Source of the DNA: JACCZX01 sp963807155
GTDB taxonomy: Bacteria > Pseudomonadota > Gammaproteobacteria > Burkholderiales > Burkholderiaceae_F
Assembly: GCA_963807155.1 (NCBI GenBank)
Contig: CAWEAZ010000038.1
Coordinates: forward strand, 124,001 to 188,000
Length of the DNA stretch: 64,000 nt
Direction of reading: 5' to 3'
The notes under the pieces are model-generated. The model worked only from the letters and a program-made list of their open reading frames with translations, was not told where the DNA came from and did no database searches. Shown piece after piece: positions 24,337-33,378 of the stretch; position 1 is the stretch's first letter; every line of letters begins with the position of its first letter. Made by a program: the position numbers and the translations under genes.

Positions 24337-25159
24337 CCTCGACCGCGTCGCCATCCGCCAGCCGGGCGCCGGCGCCCGATTCGATGATCGCGTTGACGCC
24401 GAACGTCACGCCGCCGGCGCGAGCGTCGTTGCGATAGATCGCCAACGTATCTCCCGGCTCGAAGCCCGCTTCACCGGTTGCCGGATTGACGTTCGGTACC
24501 GTACACCGCACGCAAGGTTTCACGACCCGCAGCTTCGCGTCGCCGATCGATATTTGATCGAAGTAATCCTCCTCAAAGGCTTCGATGTCGTCGAGCACGA
24601 TGTTGGGTCGGAAGCGCTCGATTGTGATCTCGGCGTGTCCCTTTGCCGCCAGGCGGATGTTCAAGTCGGACAGCGACGCGGATGAGCAGACAAGCAGCGC
24701 AAATGCATCGGCGAATTTGTACGGCGCAGTGAGCACGCCCGTGTACTTCTGGTTGGAAATACGTTTGGCTTCGGGATCGAAGCGCATCAGCCGGCACTGC
24801 AGTCCAAGAAATTGCGAGAACCACGCGTCGGCAATATCGCCCTGCGTCACCGCCGCGACTTCGTCGTTCCACACGCGCACCTTGATGACATCGCCTTCCG
24901 ATTCGAAAGGCACGTCGAGCTGAAGCATGCCGGGGGCTCTAAGTCGCAGCGACACCCCGGTCAAGCGCGTTTCGATCTGTGCCATCTTCGGCAACTCACG
25001 CTGGCTTAGGAATTCGCCGTGATCGTCGACCACGACCCACTCGCGGTCTCCGACGCCGTCGACCTCGAGTCCGGTCTCAGCGAGCGTCGCAGCGGGCACA
25101 CGGAACCCGCGGCATCCCTTGATCGGATACATCCACAGCGCGCCGATACGGGCCATCAT
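24320..25159 (-). CDS. MOSC domain protein (YcbX/MARC-like)
   Basis: Predicted molybdenum-cofactor-binding reductase of the MOSC family, 279 residues. The N-terminal beta-barrel domain begins with ALWMYPIKGCRGF and the MOSC domain carries the Moco cysteine in VKPCVRCTVPNVNPATGE. Relatives reduce N-hydroxylated compounds using a separate electron donor, and none is visible here. It lies 18 bases downstream of ychF and may share its transcript. Confidence 0.87.
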   Translation of the reverse strand: MMARIGALWMYPIKGCRGFRVPAATLAETGLEVDGVGDREWVVVDDHGEFLSQRELPKMAQIETRLTGVSLRLRAPGMLQLDVPFESEGDVIKVRVWNDEVAAVTQGDIADAWFSQFLGLQCRLMRFDPEAKRISNQKYTGVLTAPYKFADAFALLVCSSASLSDLNIRLAAKGHAEITIERFRPNIVLDDIEAFEEDYFDQISIGDAKLRVVKPCVRCTVPNVNPATGEAGFEPGDTLAIYRNDARAGGVTFGVNAIIESGAGARLADGDAVEVSLRF

Positions 25160-25177
25160 GCGATTCGCTCGCTTTTG

Positions 25178-26284
25178 CTACACGTTAAAACGAAAGTGCA
25201 TTACATCGCCGTCGCGCACGACGTAGTCCTTGCCTTCCAGTCGCATCTTGCCCGCATCCTTCGCGCCGTTTTCGCCCTTGCACCTGACATAGTCGTCGTA
25301 TGCGATGGTCTCGGCGCGGATAAACCCCTTCTCAAAATCGGTGTGAATCACGCCCGCCGCCTGCGGTGCCGTCGAGCCCGCGGTTACCGTCCATGCGCGC
25401 ACCTCCTTCGGCCCGGCGGTGAAGTAAGTGAACAGGCCAAGCAGGGTGTAGCCGGCACGGATCACTCGATTCAGTCCGGGCTCTTTCATCCCCATGTCGG
25501 TCAGGAAAATCGCCATGTCGTCCTCGGAAAGATCGGCGATCTCGGCTTCGATCTTTGCGCAAACGGCGACGACTGGTGCGCCTTCCTTCGCCGCGTGCGC
25601 GCGCACCAGGTCGAGCAGCGGATTGTTGTCGAAACCATGCTCCTCGACGTTGGCCACGTACATCGTCGGTTTCGCGGTCAACAGGAACAGCGGACGGATC
25701 GTCGCGCGCTCCTCAGCAGATAGGTCGATGCTGCGCACCGGCTGCGCCTGGTTCAGTGCCGGAAGAATTTTTTCCAGCGCGTCGACGAGCCGCTTCGCTT
25801 CCTTGACCTCGACGCTCTGGCCAGCCGCCTTCGCGACTTTGCTGTACTTCGCCAGCTGCTTGTCGGCGGTTGCGAGGTCCGCGAGCGCGAGCTCGGTGTT
25901 GATCACCTCGATGTCCGATATCGGATCGATCCGGCCGGCGACATGGACCACGTTCGGATCCTCGAAGCACCGCACGATGTGTGCGATCGCATCGCACTCT
26001 CGAATGTTGGCGAGAAACTGATTGCCGAGTCCCTCGCCCTTGCTTGCGCCCGCCACCAGGCCGGCAATATCGACGAATTCGACTGCAGCAGGAATGACCT
26101 TATCGGGCTTCGCAATCGCAGCGAGCGCGTGCAAGCGAGGGTCTGGCACCTCGACGATGCCCACGTTCGGTTCGATCGTGCAGAACGGATAATTCTCGGC
26201 GGCGATGCCAGCCTTCGTCAGCGCATTGAAGAGCGTTGACTTGCCGACGTTGGGGAGTCCGACGATGCCGCATTTGACTGCCAT
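25178..26284 (-). CDS. ychF: Redox-regulated ribosome-binding ATPase YchF
   Basis: OBG-family P-loop protein that prefers ATP to GTP and binds ribosomes. The 368 residues start with GLPNVGKSTLFNALTKAG (Walker A), DIAGLVAGASKGEGLGN (G3) and VCAKIEAEIADL. The C-terminal TGS domain is seen in IHTDFEKGFIRAETIAYDDY and KDYVVRDGDVMHFRFNV. Length and motifs match the family throughout. It is divergent from the GNAT gene. Confidence 0.96.
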   Translation of the reverse strand: MAVKCGIVGLPNVGKSTLFNALTKAGIAAENYPFCTIEPNVGIVEVPDPRLHALAAIAKPDKVIPAAVEFVDIAGLVAGASKGEGLGNQFLANIRECDAIAHIVRCFEDPNVVHVAGRIDPISDIEVINTELALADLATADKQLAKYSKVAKAAGQSVEVKEAKRLVDALEKILPALNQAQPVRSIDLSAEERATIRPLFLLTAKPTMYVANVEEHGFDNNPLLDLVRAHAAKEGAPVVAVCAKIEAEIADLSEDDMAIFLTDMGMKEPGLNRVIRAGYTLLGLFTYFTAGPKEVRAWTVTAGSTAPQAAGVIHTDFEKGFIRAETIAYDDYVRCKGENGAKDAGKMRLEGKDYVVRDGDVMHFRFNV

Positions 26285-26326
26285 CAGTGACTTTTGAGTT
26301 GCGAAAGTGCGATTATCGCAAGCCTG

Positions 26327-26776
26327 ATGAGCGTCTCCCTTAAAGAAGTCACTCGCGAGACCTTACGCGCGGTCTGCAAGCTGGACGCGGGCGACGACGC
26401 GACGCAGGTGGCGCCAAACGCGGTGTCGATCGCCGAGGCGTCGTTTTACGATGAGGCGTGGTTCCGCGCGATCTACGACAACGATGCGCTCGTCGGATTC
26501 GTGATGCTGTATGACCCGACGCTCGCCGAAAAGCCTGAGGAGCCGGACTTCTTTCTGTGGCGGCTGATGATCGACAAAGCGTTCCAGCGCAGAGGGCTGG
26601 GGCATGCGGCGGTCGACTTGTTGATCAACCACGTGCGTACGCGACCGGGCGCGAAGAAACTCCTCGTTTCGCATATGAGCAAAGCAGATGCGCTGGGGCG
26701 TTTCTATGGCTCGCTTGGCTTCAAGTACACCGGCAAAGAGGAAGAAGGCGAGAAGGTGATGGCGCTGGATCTTTAA
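26327..26776 (+). CDS. GNAT-family N-acetyltransferase
   Basis: Acetyl-CoA-dependent acetyltransferase of 149 residues. The acetyl-CoA loop is FQRRGLGHAAVDLL, preceded by the strand FLWRLMIDKA, and the C-terminus has GRFYGSLGFKYTGK. Sequence style is closest to BltD/SpeG-like diamine or spermidine acetyltransferases, but the substrate is unproven. I chose ATG 26327. It lies alone between the divergent ychF and convergent pth. Confidence 0.85.
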   Translation: MSVSLKEVTRETLRAVCKLDAGDDATQVAPNAVSIAEASFYDEAWFRAIYDNDALVGFVMLYDPTLAEKPEEPDFFLWRLMIDKAFQRRGLGHAAVDLLINHVRTRPGAKKLLVSHMSKADALGRFYGSLGFKYTGKEEEGEKVMALDL

Positions 26777-26790
26777 TGCGTGACAACACA

Positions 26791-27384
26791 CTAACGCGTA
26801 TGCAGCCTCAACATCGCCGCCTCGAACTTGCCGTCCACCAATAGGTCGACTATCCCCTCGCCGCGCTCAAGCGCCTGATCGATCGCGGGCTGTTCGTCCT
26901 TGCGTGGGGGATGCAGGACGAAGTCGCCGACGTCCTGCTCGAGCTGCAATGTGCGCGGATGGCCGATGCCGATGCGCAGGCGCCAGAATTCAGGCGTCGA
27001 TAGCCGCGCCTGCGTGTCCTTCAGCCCGTTGTGACCTGCAGTACCGCCGCCCAGCTTCAGTTTGATCGCTCCGGGGGGCAGGTCGAGCTCGTCGTGCGCA
27101 ACCAGGATTTGCGTCGGCAGAATCTTGTAGTAAAGCGCCAAAGCGACGACCGCCTGCCCCGAACGATTGACGTAAGTGTTGGGTTTCAGGAGCCATAACT
27201 CGCTGCCCCCAACGCGCGCGCGCGCGACCTCGCCGTGAAACTTGCGTTCACTCGAAAAACGGGCGCCGGTTTGGCGTGCCACCGCGTCGACGTACCAAAA
27301 GCCGGCGTTGTGCCGGGTGTCTTCGTAGTCGGCACCGGTGTTACCGAGACCCACGATCAGTCGAATGTTATTGCTGTGTTCCAT
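26791..27384 (-). CDS. pth: Peptidyl-tRNA hydrolase
   Basis: Rescues tRNA from peptidyl-tRNA dropped by ribosomes. The 197 residues contain LIVGLGNTGADYEDTRHNAGF with the catalytic histidine, the asparagine in PNTYVNRSGQAV and the aspartate in LVAHDELDLPPG. I used ATG 27384; the codon before it is a TTG. The start is odd: the U-tract of the rplY terminator ends next to it, leaving no obvious ribosome binding site. Confidence 0.95.
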   Translation of the reverse strand: MEHSNNIRLIVGLGNTGADYEDTRHNAGFWYVDAVARQTGARFSSERKFHGEVARARVGGSELWLLKPNTYVNRSGQAVVALALYYKILPTQILVAHDELDLPPGAIKLKLGGGTAGHNGLKDTQARLSTPEFWRLRIGIGHPRTLQLEQDVGDFVLHPPRKDEQPAIDQALERGEGIVDLLVDGKFEAAMLRLHTR

Positions 27385-27386
27385 CA

Positions 27387-27421
27387 AAGAAAAAGCCCGC
27401 GGCCGATGATCGGCGGCGGGC
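27387..27421 (-). terminator. Terminator-like hairpin between rplY and pth
   Basis: On the minus strand a 14-base arm pair (AGCCCGCCGCCGAT against ATCGGCCGCGGGCT, one mismatch) is followed by a T-run. It lies downstream of rplY and ends two or three bases before the pth start codon. It would end most rplY transcripts and could act as an attenuator for pth. Confidence 0.8.
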
Positions 27422-27473
27422 TGGATTGTGCCGTAGCGCTTTTACTGTTCGCTTTGGCGTTCTTATTTTTTCC

Positions 27474-28202
27474 TCATTTCTTCTTGTCTTTGTCTCCTTT
27501 GTCACCCTTGCCGCCTTTACCGCCTTTGTCAGCCTTAGCTGCAGCCGCAGCTTCCTCCGGTGTTGGAGCTTTCTGCGCCGTCGCCGGAACTTCAACTGCT
27601 ACCACCGCCGTTGCTGCTACTGCTTCCTCTTCCACAACCTCTTCGCCGCGCACGGTCACTGCGACGACGACTGGATTTTCCTTGCCCCTTAGTACCGGCG
27701 ACACACCGGCCGGCATCTTCAGATCGCGCACGCGCACGGTGTCATTGACGGTCAGCTCCGACAGATCGACCGCGACATATTCGGGCAGGTCCTTCGGCAA
27801 GCAGGCGATCGCCACCTCGGACATTACGTGGCTGATCAAGACACCTTCGGTCTTCGCCGCGGGCGAACTTTCCTGCCCGGAGAAGTGCAGCGGAACGCGC
27901 ATGTGCAGCTTCTGATCTTCAGCGACACGCTGGAAATCGATGTGCAGCACCTGCGCCTTGTAGGGATGCATCTGGAATGCTCGCAGCAACACGCGCTCGC
28001 TCGCGCCATCCAGCTCCATGTCGAGAATCGAGGCGTGGAATTTTTCCTTGCGCAGAGCGTGAAATAACGGGTTGTGATCGACTTCGATTGCTTGCGCATC
28101 ACCTTTGCCGCCGTACAGCACGCCGGGCACTTTGCCCGCGTGACGCAGACGGCGGCTCGCACCCGTTCCCTGCGCATCTCGTTTACTTGCTACTACTTTC
28201 AT
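27474..28202 (-). CDS. rplY: 50S ribosomal protein L25 / general stress protein Ctc
   Basis: Long, Ctc-type L25 that binds 5S rRNA. The 242 residues have the L25 domain (ASKRDAQGTGASRRLRHAGK, VPGVLYGG) and the C-terminal TL5 domain (PLHFSGQESSPAAKTEGVL, YVAVDLSELTVNDTVRV). The last 20 or so residues are a low-complexity Lys/Gly/Asp tail (KADKGGKGGKGDKGDKDKKK). A GGGAG ribosome binding site precedes the ATG. It lies between prs and pth, as in most betaproteobacteria. Confidence 0.94.
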   Translation of the reverse strand: MKVVASKRDAQGTGASRRLRHAGKVPGVLYGGKGDAQAIEVDHNPLFHALRKEKFHASILDMELDGASERVLLRAFQMHPYKAQVLHIDFQRVAEDQKLHMRVPLHFSGQESSPAAKTEGVLISHVMSEVAIACLPKDLPEYVAVDLSELTVNDTVRVRDLKMPAGVSPVLRGKENPVVVAVTVRGEEVVEEEAVAATAVVAVEVPATAQKAPTPEEAAAAAKADKGGKGGKGDKGDKDKKK

Positions 28203-28259
28203 TTGAACTCCCAGTTGTGCAGTAGACCGCGACCAGTCATCACCGCAGGTACTTCTTAA

Positions 28260-29222
28260 TTACTCAATAAACAAACTGCTTACCGAGTCTTCGCGCGCAA
28301 TGCGCGAAATCGTTTCACCCAGCAGTGCCGCGCACGACAACTGCCGGATCTTCGAACATGCCAGCGCTTCCGGCGTCAGCGGAATCGTGTCGGTGACGAC
28401 CAGCTCGTCGAGCACCGAATTCGAAATCCGCTCGACCGCCTTCCCCGACAGCACCGGGTGTGTTGCATAGGCCATTACACGCAGCGCGCCGGCGTTGCGC
28501 AACGCCTGTGCAGCCTGGCACAGCGTGTTCGCGGTGTCGACCATGTCATCCATGATGACGCAGTTGCGGCCCTCGACTTCTCCGATGATGTTCATTACCT
28601 CGGCAACGTTGGCGCGCGGGCGTCGCTTGTCGATGATCGCCAGATCGGCCTCGGCCGTCTTTGCAATCGCGCGCGCGCGCACCACACCGCCGATGTCAGG
28701 CGATACGACAACGAGTTTTTCGAAGTTGTGCTTCCACAAATCTCCCAACAAAATCGGCGCCGCGTAAATATTGTCGACCGGGATGTCGAAAAATCCCTGA
28801 ATCTGATCGGCGTGCAGATCCATGACCAGTACGCGATTGATGCCTACTACCTGCAACATGTTGGCGATCACCTTGGCGCTGATCGCGACGCGCGCGCTGC
28901 GCGGCCGTCGGTCCTGTCGCGCATAGCCGAAATACGGAATCGCCGCGGTGATGCGCCCGGCTGACGCGCGCTTTAGCGCGTCGGCCATGATCAGCAATTC
29001 CATCAGATTGTCGTTGGTCGGCACACACGTCGACTGCAGTACGAATACGTCTTTGCCGCGCACGTTCTCGAACAACTCGACCATCACTTCGCCATCTGAA
29101 AAGCGTGAGACCTGGGCTTTGCCCAGTCGAATGTTCAGGTGCTGAGCAACGGCACTGGCCAGACGCGGATTCGCGTTGCCCGTGAAGACCATCAGGTTGT
29201 CGGGAACCATCTGCATCTGCAT
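28260..29222 (-). CDS. prs: Ribose-phosphate pyrophosphokinase
   Basis: Makes PRPP from ribose 5-phosphate and ATP. The 320 residues include VFTGNANPRLASAVAQHL, RITAAIPYFGYARQDR, the metal site VLVMDLHADQIQGFFDIP and the PRPP loop VIMDDMVDTANTLCQAA. ATG 29222 is supported by AAGG seven bases upstream; two further in-frame ATGs follow closely. It is followed by rplY and preceded by tRNA-Gln. Confidence 0.96.
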   Translation of the reverse strand: MQMQMVPDNLMVFTGNANPRLASAVAQHLNIRLGKAQVSRFSDGEVMVELFENVRGKDVFVLQSTCVPTNDNLMELLIMADALKRASAGRITAAIPYFGYARQDRRPRSARVAISAKVIANMLQVVGINRVLVMDLHADQIQGFFDIPVDNIYAAPILLGDLWKHNFEKLVVVSPDIGGVVRARAIAKTAEADLAIIDKRRPRANVAEVMNIIGEVEGRNCVIMDDMVDTANTLCQAAQALRNAGALRVMAYATHPVLSGKAVERISNSVLDELVVTDTIPLTPEALACSKIRQLSCAALLGETISRIAREDSVSSLFIE

Positions 29223-29276
29223 TTGCGGCCCTTAGTGGCTCACCTTGAATGGCTCACCGCTCATTTACTCACAAGC

Positions 29277-29353
29277 TGGCTGGGGAGGAAGGATTCGAAC
29301 CTTCGAGTGCCGGAATCAAAATCCGGTGCCTTAACCAGCTTGGCGACTCCCCA
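29277..29353 (-). tRNA. tRNA-Gln (anticodon TTG)
   Basis: The minus strand folds into a full cloverleaf: acceptor TGGGGAG/CTCCCCA, D arm with AAGCTGGTTAA, anticodon stem CCGGA/TCCGG with loop TTTTGAT (anticodon TTG), and T arm GAAGG TTCGAAT CCTTC. The discriminator is G and the CCA end is encoded (29277-29279). The position between ispE and prs is conserved in betaproteobacteria. Confidence 0.95.
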
Positions 29354-29386
29354 AATAAAACAAACCTGCTACTGCTCAACCATCTC

Positions 29387-30265
29387 TTACCACACCGCTA
29401 GCGGATGCTCGACCAGTTTCTTCACAACCCACGCGCTCCAGCCCGCGGGCACGTCGGCAACCGCCAATTCCGCTTGTTCCCTCGTCCGACTCGCGACAAA
29501 TACGGCAGAGCCTGAACCCGTCATCCGCGCAGCGCCAAAACGTGCAAGGCGCTTGATCGCTTCATCGATGACGGGATAGCGGCGCCGTGCGACGGGCTCG
29601 AGATCGTTGACCAGGGAAGACGGAAGGTCGAAGTTGCCGGTGGCCTCATTTACCAACTTGGCTGCCACCGCTGAAAAGTCGGCTATTTTCGTGGCTTTGG
29701 AATTACGTGTCAAACCTGCATCTCCGAAGATTTCTCTGGTCGAGACGTGTGTCTGCGGCCAAAGGATCGCAAACCACATTGGCGGCAGTGCGATCGTCGT
29801 CAGGCGCTCGCCGATGCCTTCCGCGAACGCATCCCGGCCGTGCAGGAAGAAGGGCACGTCGGCGCCGAGGTGAAGCCCGATCGCGCTCAACTCGCTGCGC
29901 GGAAGGTTCAAGTCCCAAAGGCGATTGAGCGCAATCAACGTGGTTGCCGCGTCGGATGAGCCGCCGCCAAGGCCGCTGCCTGCCGGAATCCGCTTCGTTA
30001 CGCCAATCGTTGCGCCCAGGGAGGTTCCGGAAGCCCGCTGAAGGGCGCGCGCTGCCCGCACTGCCAGATCGTCTTCGATGCTACCCACCAGATCACCTTC
30101 ACGCACAATCGAGCCATCGTCGCGTCGCTCGAAGTCGAGCCAATCGGCCAAGTCGATCAGCGTGTACGCGGTTTGCAGCTCGTGATAGCCGTCAGCGCGA
30201 CGGCCGGTCACGTGTAGGAACAAATTCAGTTTGGCAGGAGCCGGCAGCGCCAGCAGCAAATGCAT
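29387..30265 (-). CDS. ispE: 4-diphosphocytidyl-2-C-methyl-D-erythritol kinase
   Basis: GHMP kinase of the MEP isoprenoid pathway, 292 residues. It opens PAPAKLNLFLHVTGRRADGYHEL. The ATP loop is RIPAGSGLGGGSSDAAT and LGADVPFFLHGRDAFAEGIGE contains the catalytic aspartate. The C-terminal GHMP motif is ARMTGSGSAVFV. The first codons follow the methyltransferase gene by about 31 bases. tRNA-Gln and prs follow, the usual order. Confidence 0.95.
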   Translation of the reverse strand: MHLLLALPAPAKLNLFLHVTGRRADGYHELQTAYTLIDLADWLDFERRDDGSIVREGDLVGSIEDDLAVRAARALQRASGTSLGATIGVTKRIPAGSGLGGGSSDAATTLIALNRLWDLNLPRSELSAIGLHLGADVPFFLHGRDAFAEGIGERLTTIALPPMWFAILWPQTHVSTREIFGDAGLTRNSKATKIADFSAVAAKLVNEATGNFDLPSSLVNDLEPVARRRYPVIDEAIKRLARFGAARMTGSGSAVFVASRTREQAELAVADVPAGWSAWVVKKLVEHPLAVW

Positions 30266-30296
30266 CGGTGCATTTTATGGTGCTTCAATTCGGACG

Positions 30297-30872
30297 CTAG
30301 GTTCGCGCGGGAATCGTCCACAGGTAAATTCGACTGCGCCCGACTTCCCGCGTTGTTTCCGCCACCCAATCACCCATGTGAAAGTCGTGCGAGACGAGCC
30401 GGGTGCCGGGCTTCAGCTCTTTCAACAATCGCGGCCGCAGCTTCAGGTTGACGCTCGGCAGCAGGTACATCGTGACCACGCTGGCACCACTGAAGTCGAA
30501 CTCGAACACATCACCGACTTCAAAACGCGTCAGCTCGGTCACGTTGGCCCGAATCGCATTGGCTTTTGCCTCCTTAACGCGCTCGGGATTTAGATCGACA
30601 CCGACGCCGCGGCAGCCGAAACGAGTTGCAGCGCGCACGACGATGCGGCCGTCGCCGCACCCAAGGTCGTAAACGACGTCGGACTTGTTAACTTTGGCCA
30701 GATCGAGCATTGCATCGACCACCGGTAACGGCGTCGGTACGTACGGCACATCAAGCGGCCGCGCGATCTCGTCCTGCGCCTGGGCGTGAGCGATACCAAT
30801 TAGCCCGGCCGGCAGTGCATAAGTAACGGCCAGCGCAGCGGAGCCGCGTAAAACGTCACGACGGTTTTTCAT
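30297..30872 (-). CDS. Class I SAM methyltransferase with Tat-like signal peptide
   Basis: The ATG at 30872 is favoured because GGAG lies five bases upstream, giving 191 residues. The N-terminus MKNRRDVLRGSAALAVTYAL then GIAHAQA looks like a twin-arginine signal with a cleavage site after AHA. The mature part has DVPYVPTPLPVVDAMLDLAK, the SAM motif VVYDLGCGDGRIVVRAA and TMYLLPSVNLKLRPRLLKEL. It resembles the FAM173-type lysine methyltransferase group. SAM is not expected in the periplasm, so export is puzzling. It sits between lolB and ispE. Confidence 0.8.
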   Translation of the reverse strand: MKNRRDVLRGSAALAVTYALPAGLIGIAHAQAQDEIARPLDVPYVPTPLPVVDAMLDLAKVNKSDVVYDLGCGDGRIVVRAATRFGCRGVGVDLNPERVKEAKANAIRANVTELTRFEVGDVFEFDFSGASVVTMYLLPSVNLKLRPRLLKELKPGTRLVSHDFHMGDWVAETTREVGRSRIYLWTIPART

Positions 30873-30894
30873 CGGTATCTCCATAAAGTTTCAA

Positions 30895-31476
30895 CTAGCC
30901 GCCCGGTTGATCGACTATCAGACGCAAGATTACCGACGGGGTGTTTGCGCCCGCCGGGCGCTCCAGCACCAAGCGTCGGGGGTGCGCAGAGCTTTCGAAA
31001 TATTCTGACAAACGAATCATCCAGCCGTCCTGCTCCATCAGCACGATGCGTTCGCCGTCACGTTCGATGCGCGCGACGCGCTGCGGCACCGGTCGACCCT
31101 CGATCCAGTCGGCGAGTCCCGAAACCGGCAGCCGCCAGCCGAGCAATTGCTCGGTCAATGCATCGGCATCGGCTCCGCGCACTTCTTGCATACGTGCGCC
31201 GGTCGCACGTGCACCGCCCGGCTCGATCTCGATACGGGCAACCGTGGTGCCCAGAGGTGACGCCAGCTCTAGAATTTGCTGCTGACCGCGGACTTCCAGG
31301 CTGAAGCGGCCCGAGACGCTCTCGCGTTGTTCGCCCAACGCGGTCGTGACTGAAAAACGCCCGCTGTAGGCACGATCGGCAGGTGATGGAGGCGGCGTGG
31401 CGCACGCCGTCAGTAGCGTCGCTGACGCGAATGCCGCAGCGAGCGCACGCGTGGATGCGCCGCGGATTCCAAGCAT
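30895..31476 (-). CDS. lolB: Outer-membrane lipoprotein receptor LolB
   Basis: Accepts lipoproteins from LolA and inserts them in the outer membrane. The 193 residues start with a lipoprotein signal with lipobox LLTAC. The body has YSGRFSVTT, GRFSLEVRGQQQILELASPLGTTVARI and LTEQLLGWRLPVSGLADWIEG, which are typical of LolB. It lies five bases after the TPR lipoprotein gene, the usual TPR-lolB-ispE order. Confidence 0.92.
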   Translation of the reverse strand: MLGIRGASTRALAAAFASATLLTACATPPPSPADRAYSGRFSVTTALGEQRESVSGRFSLEVRGQQQILELASPLGTTVARIEIEPGGARATGARMQEVRGADADALTEQLLGWRLPVSGLADWIEGRPVPQRVARIERDGERIVLMEQDGWMIRLSEYFESSAHPRRLVLERPAGANTPSVILRLIVDQPGG

Positions 31477-31481
31477 GTGTT

Positions 31482-33278
31482 CTACAAGCCGATTTTCAGC
31501 CGCGTCACGGTCGACTTCAGTAACGGGTTGGTCGGCTCCTTGGCCCGCACTTCGCGCAGCAGCTTGCGTGCGGCGTCCTGGTCACCGCTGGTCCATAGCA
31601 CTTCGGCCAGATGCACCGCAACCTCGGCATCGGGGCGCGCGTCGTACGCACGCTGCAGGTGCTCGCGCGCCAGCTTCAAATCGCCCAGACGAAAATGAAC
31701 CCATCCGAGTGAGTCGAGAATGAACGCATCGTCCGGCGCAAGCTCGCGCGCTTTTTCGATCAACTGCAACGCTTCGGGTAGCCGCAGATTACGATCGGCC
31801 AGGCTGTAGCCGAGCGCGTTGTACGCGTGCGCATAGTCGGGCTTCAGTTCGATGATGCGGCGCAGCTGCTTTTCCATGACTGCGACCTGATTCAGCCGCT
31901 CGGCGGCCATTGCAGTGTCGTACAGCAGCGGCACGCTGTCGGGCGCGACCGCCAGCGCCTGCGAGAGCAACTTGTACGATTCGTCATACCGCTTTGCGTC
32001 GCGCAGCAGTTGGGCTTCGGCCAGGACCAGTTGCGTCTTCTCGTCCGCCGACTGCACGCTGACGGTGCGCAGCAGCTTGCGCGCTTCATCGAGCCGCTGC
32101 ATTTTCGACAGTACGAACGCTTCACGCACGCGCGCTGTCAGGAACTCGTCACCGCCGTCAATCTTGCGCAGCCATTCGAGCGCGGCCGGAAATTGCTTTT
32201 CGTCCTCTGCAATCTGCGCGAGATACAAATACGCCGGCTCGGCGGCGCGCGCCCCGGCACGCGAGCCGTCGCCGGTTCCATCGGATGCGGCGATCAACTC
32301 TAGATAGCGCTGCAGATACGTGCGTGCATCGGCAGGAAGTTTGCCTTGCATCGATAGCAGCGCCATCGAATAAACGAGGTCCGGGTTTTTCGGATCGCTT
32401 TGCAGCAGCGCCGCGAACTGGGCACGCGCCAGATCGAATTTGTTGTCGGCGATCAGCAGTCGCGCGTAGGCAAGCCGAGCGTCGGACACCGACGGATTGC
32501 GCGCCACGAAATCCTGCAGCAGCGCCAGTGCCGCCGGCCTATCGCTCGCTTGCAGATACTGGGCTGCGGTCAACACCGCACGTTCGGAATCCGGCGCTAG
32601 CGCGACCGCGGCGCGCGCTTCCTGTATCGCGCGTGCGTTCAAACCTCCGGCTTGTGCGGCATTGGCAACGACAAGCTTGACATCGGCCGATTGCGAATAC
32701 GGCTGCGCTAGGCGTTCGATCAACGTGAATGCGCCGGCGCGATCTTGTGTGCGGGCGAGTGCGCGCTGTATCCGCGATAACTCGTCTGCAGGATTGGCCG
32801 CGGCCTCCAACTGAGCTTTGAACAGCGAATAGGCGTCGTCAAAACGGCTGCTGCCGGCGTAGAGCATTGCCAGCGTCTGTGACGCCTCGCTCGAGCTTGG
32901 CGCCAGCTCAAACCACAGCTGCGCCGCTTCGAGTCCCTGGGCCATTGCGCGTCCCTGCAGCGCCAGCTCGGCGGCGCGCCGCGCCAGGCGCGGGTCGCGC
33001 GTCTCGCGCGCCAGTTTCATGTAAACGGCAAATGCCGAACCGAGGTCACCGCGCTGCACGGCGACTTCGGCCGCCATCAGCTGATACATCAGCGCGCTCG
33101 ACATGTCGACGTTGGGAATCGTGTCGCCGCGCTCGGTACTGGGTTGAGGGGTTACCTCTGGGGTGCCTGACGGCGCCGCGACCACAGTGTTCGCATCGAC
33201 CGTCGCTGGGCGGGGTGTAGCTGCGCAGCCGAATAGCGCAACGGCGGTCAGTACCAAAAACAGCGGACGAGTCATCAT
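31482..33278 (-). CDS. Tetratricopeptide-repeat lipoprotein
   Basis: Periplasmic or outer-membrane TPR protein of 598 residues. The start at tandem ATGs (33278/33275) gives a lipoprotein signal, PLFLVLTAVALFGCA. Many TPR units run through the protein, with typical forms such as YAHAYNALGYSLADRNLRLP and APDDAFILDSLGWVHFRLGD near the C-terminus. Homologues always sit next to lolB. The role is unknown; such proteins are thought to scaffold envelope complexes. Confidence 0.88.
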   Translation of the reverse strand: MMTRPLFLVLTAVALFGCAATPRPATVDANTVVAAPSGTPEVTPQPSTERGDTIPNVDMSSALMYQLMAAEVAVQRGDLGSAFAVYMKLARETRDPRLARRAAELALQGRAMAQGLEAAQLWFELAPSSSEASQTLAMLYAGSSRFDDAYSLFKAQLEAAANPADELSRIQRALARTQDRAGAFTLIERLAQPYSQSADVKLVVANAAQAGGLNARAIQEARAAVALAPDSERAVLTAAQYLQASDRPAALALLQDFVARNPSVSDARLAYARLLIADNKFDLARAQFAALLQSDPKNPDLVYSMALLSMQGKLPADARTYLQRYLELIAASDGTGDGSRAGARAAEPAYLYLAQIAEDEKQFPAALEWLRKIDGGDEFLTARVREAFVLSKMQRLDEARKLLRTVSVQSADEKTQLVLAEAQLLRDAKRYDESYKLLSQALAVAPDSVPLLYDTAMAAERLNQVAVMEKQLRRIIELKPDYAHAYNALGYSLADRNLRLPEALQLIEKARELAPDDAFILDSLGWVHFRLGDLKLAREHLQRAYDARPDAEVAVHLAEVLWTSGDQDAARKLLREVRAKEPTNPLLKSTVTRLKIGL

Positions 33279-33378
33279 CGGATCCTGGCGTGTGTAGGGC
33301 CCAGTTACAAGCGGCCACACTGAAACGCGATGCGTGGCACATTAGCAGAATGATTCTGACGTCATTAACGCGAGAAAA

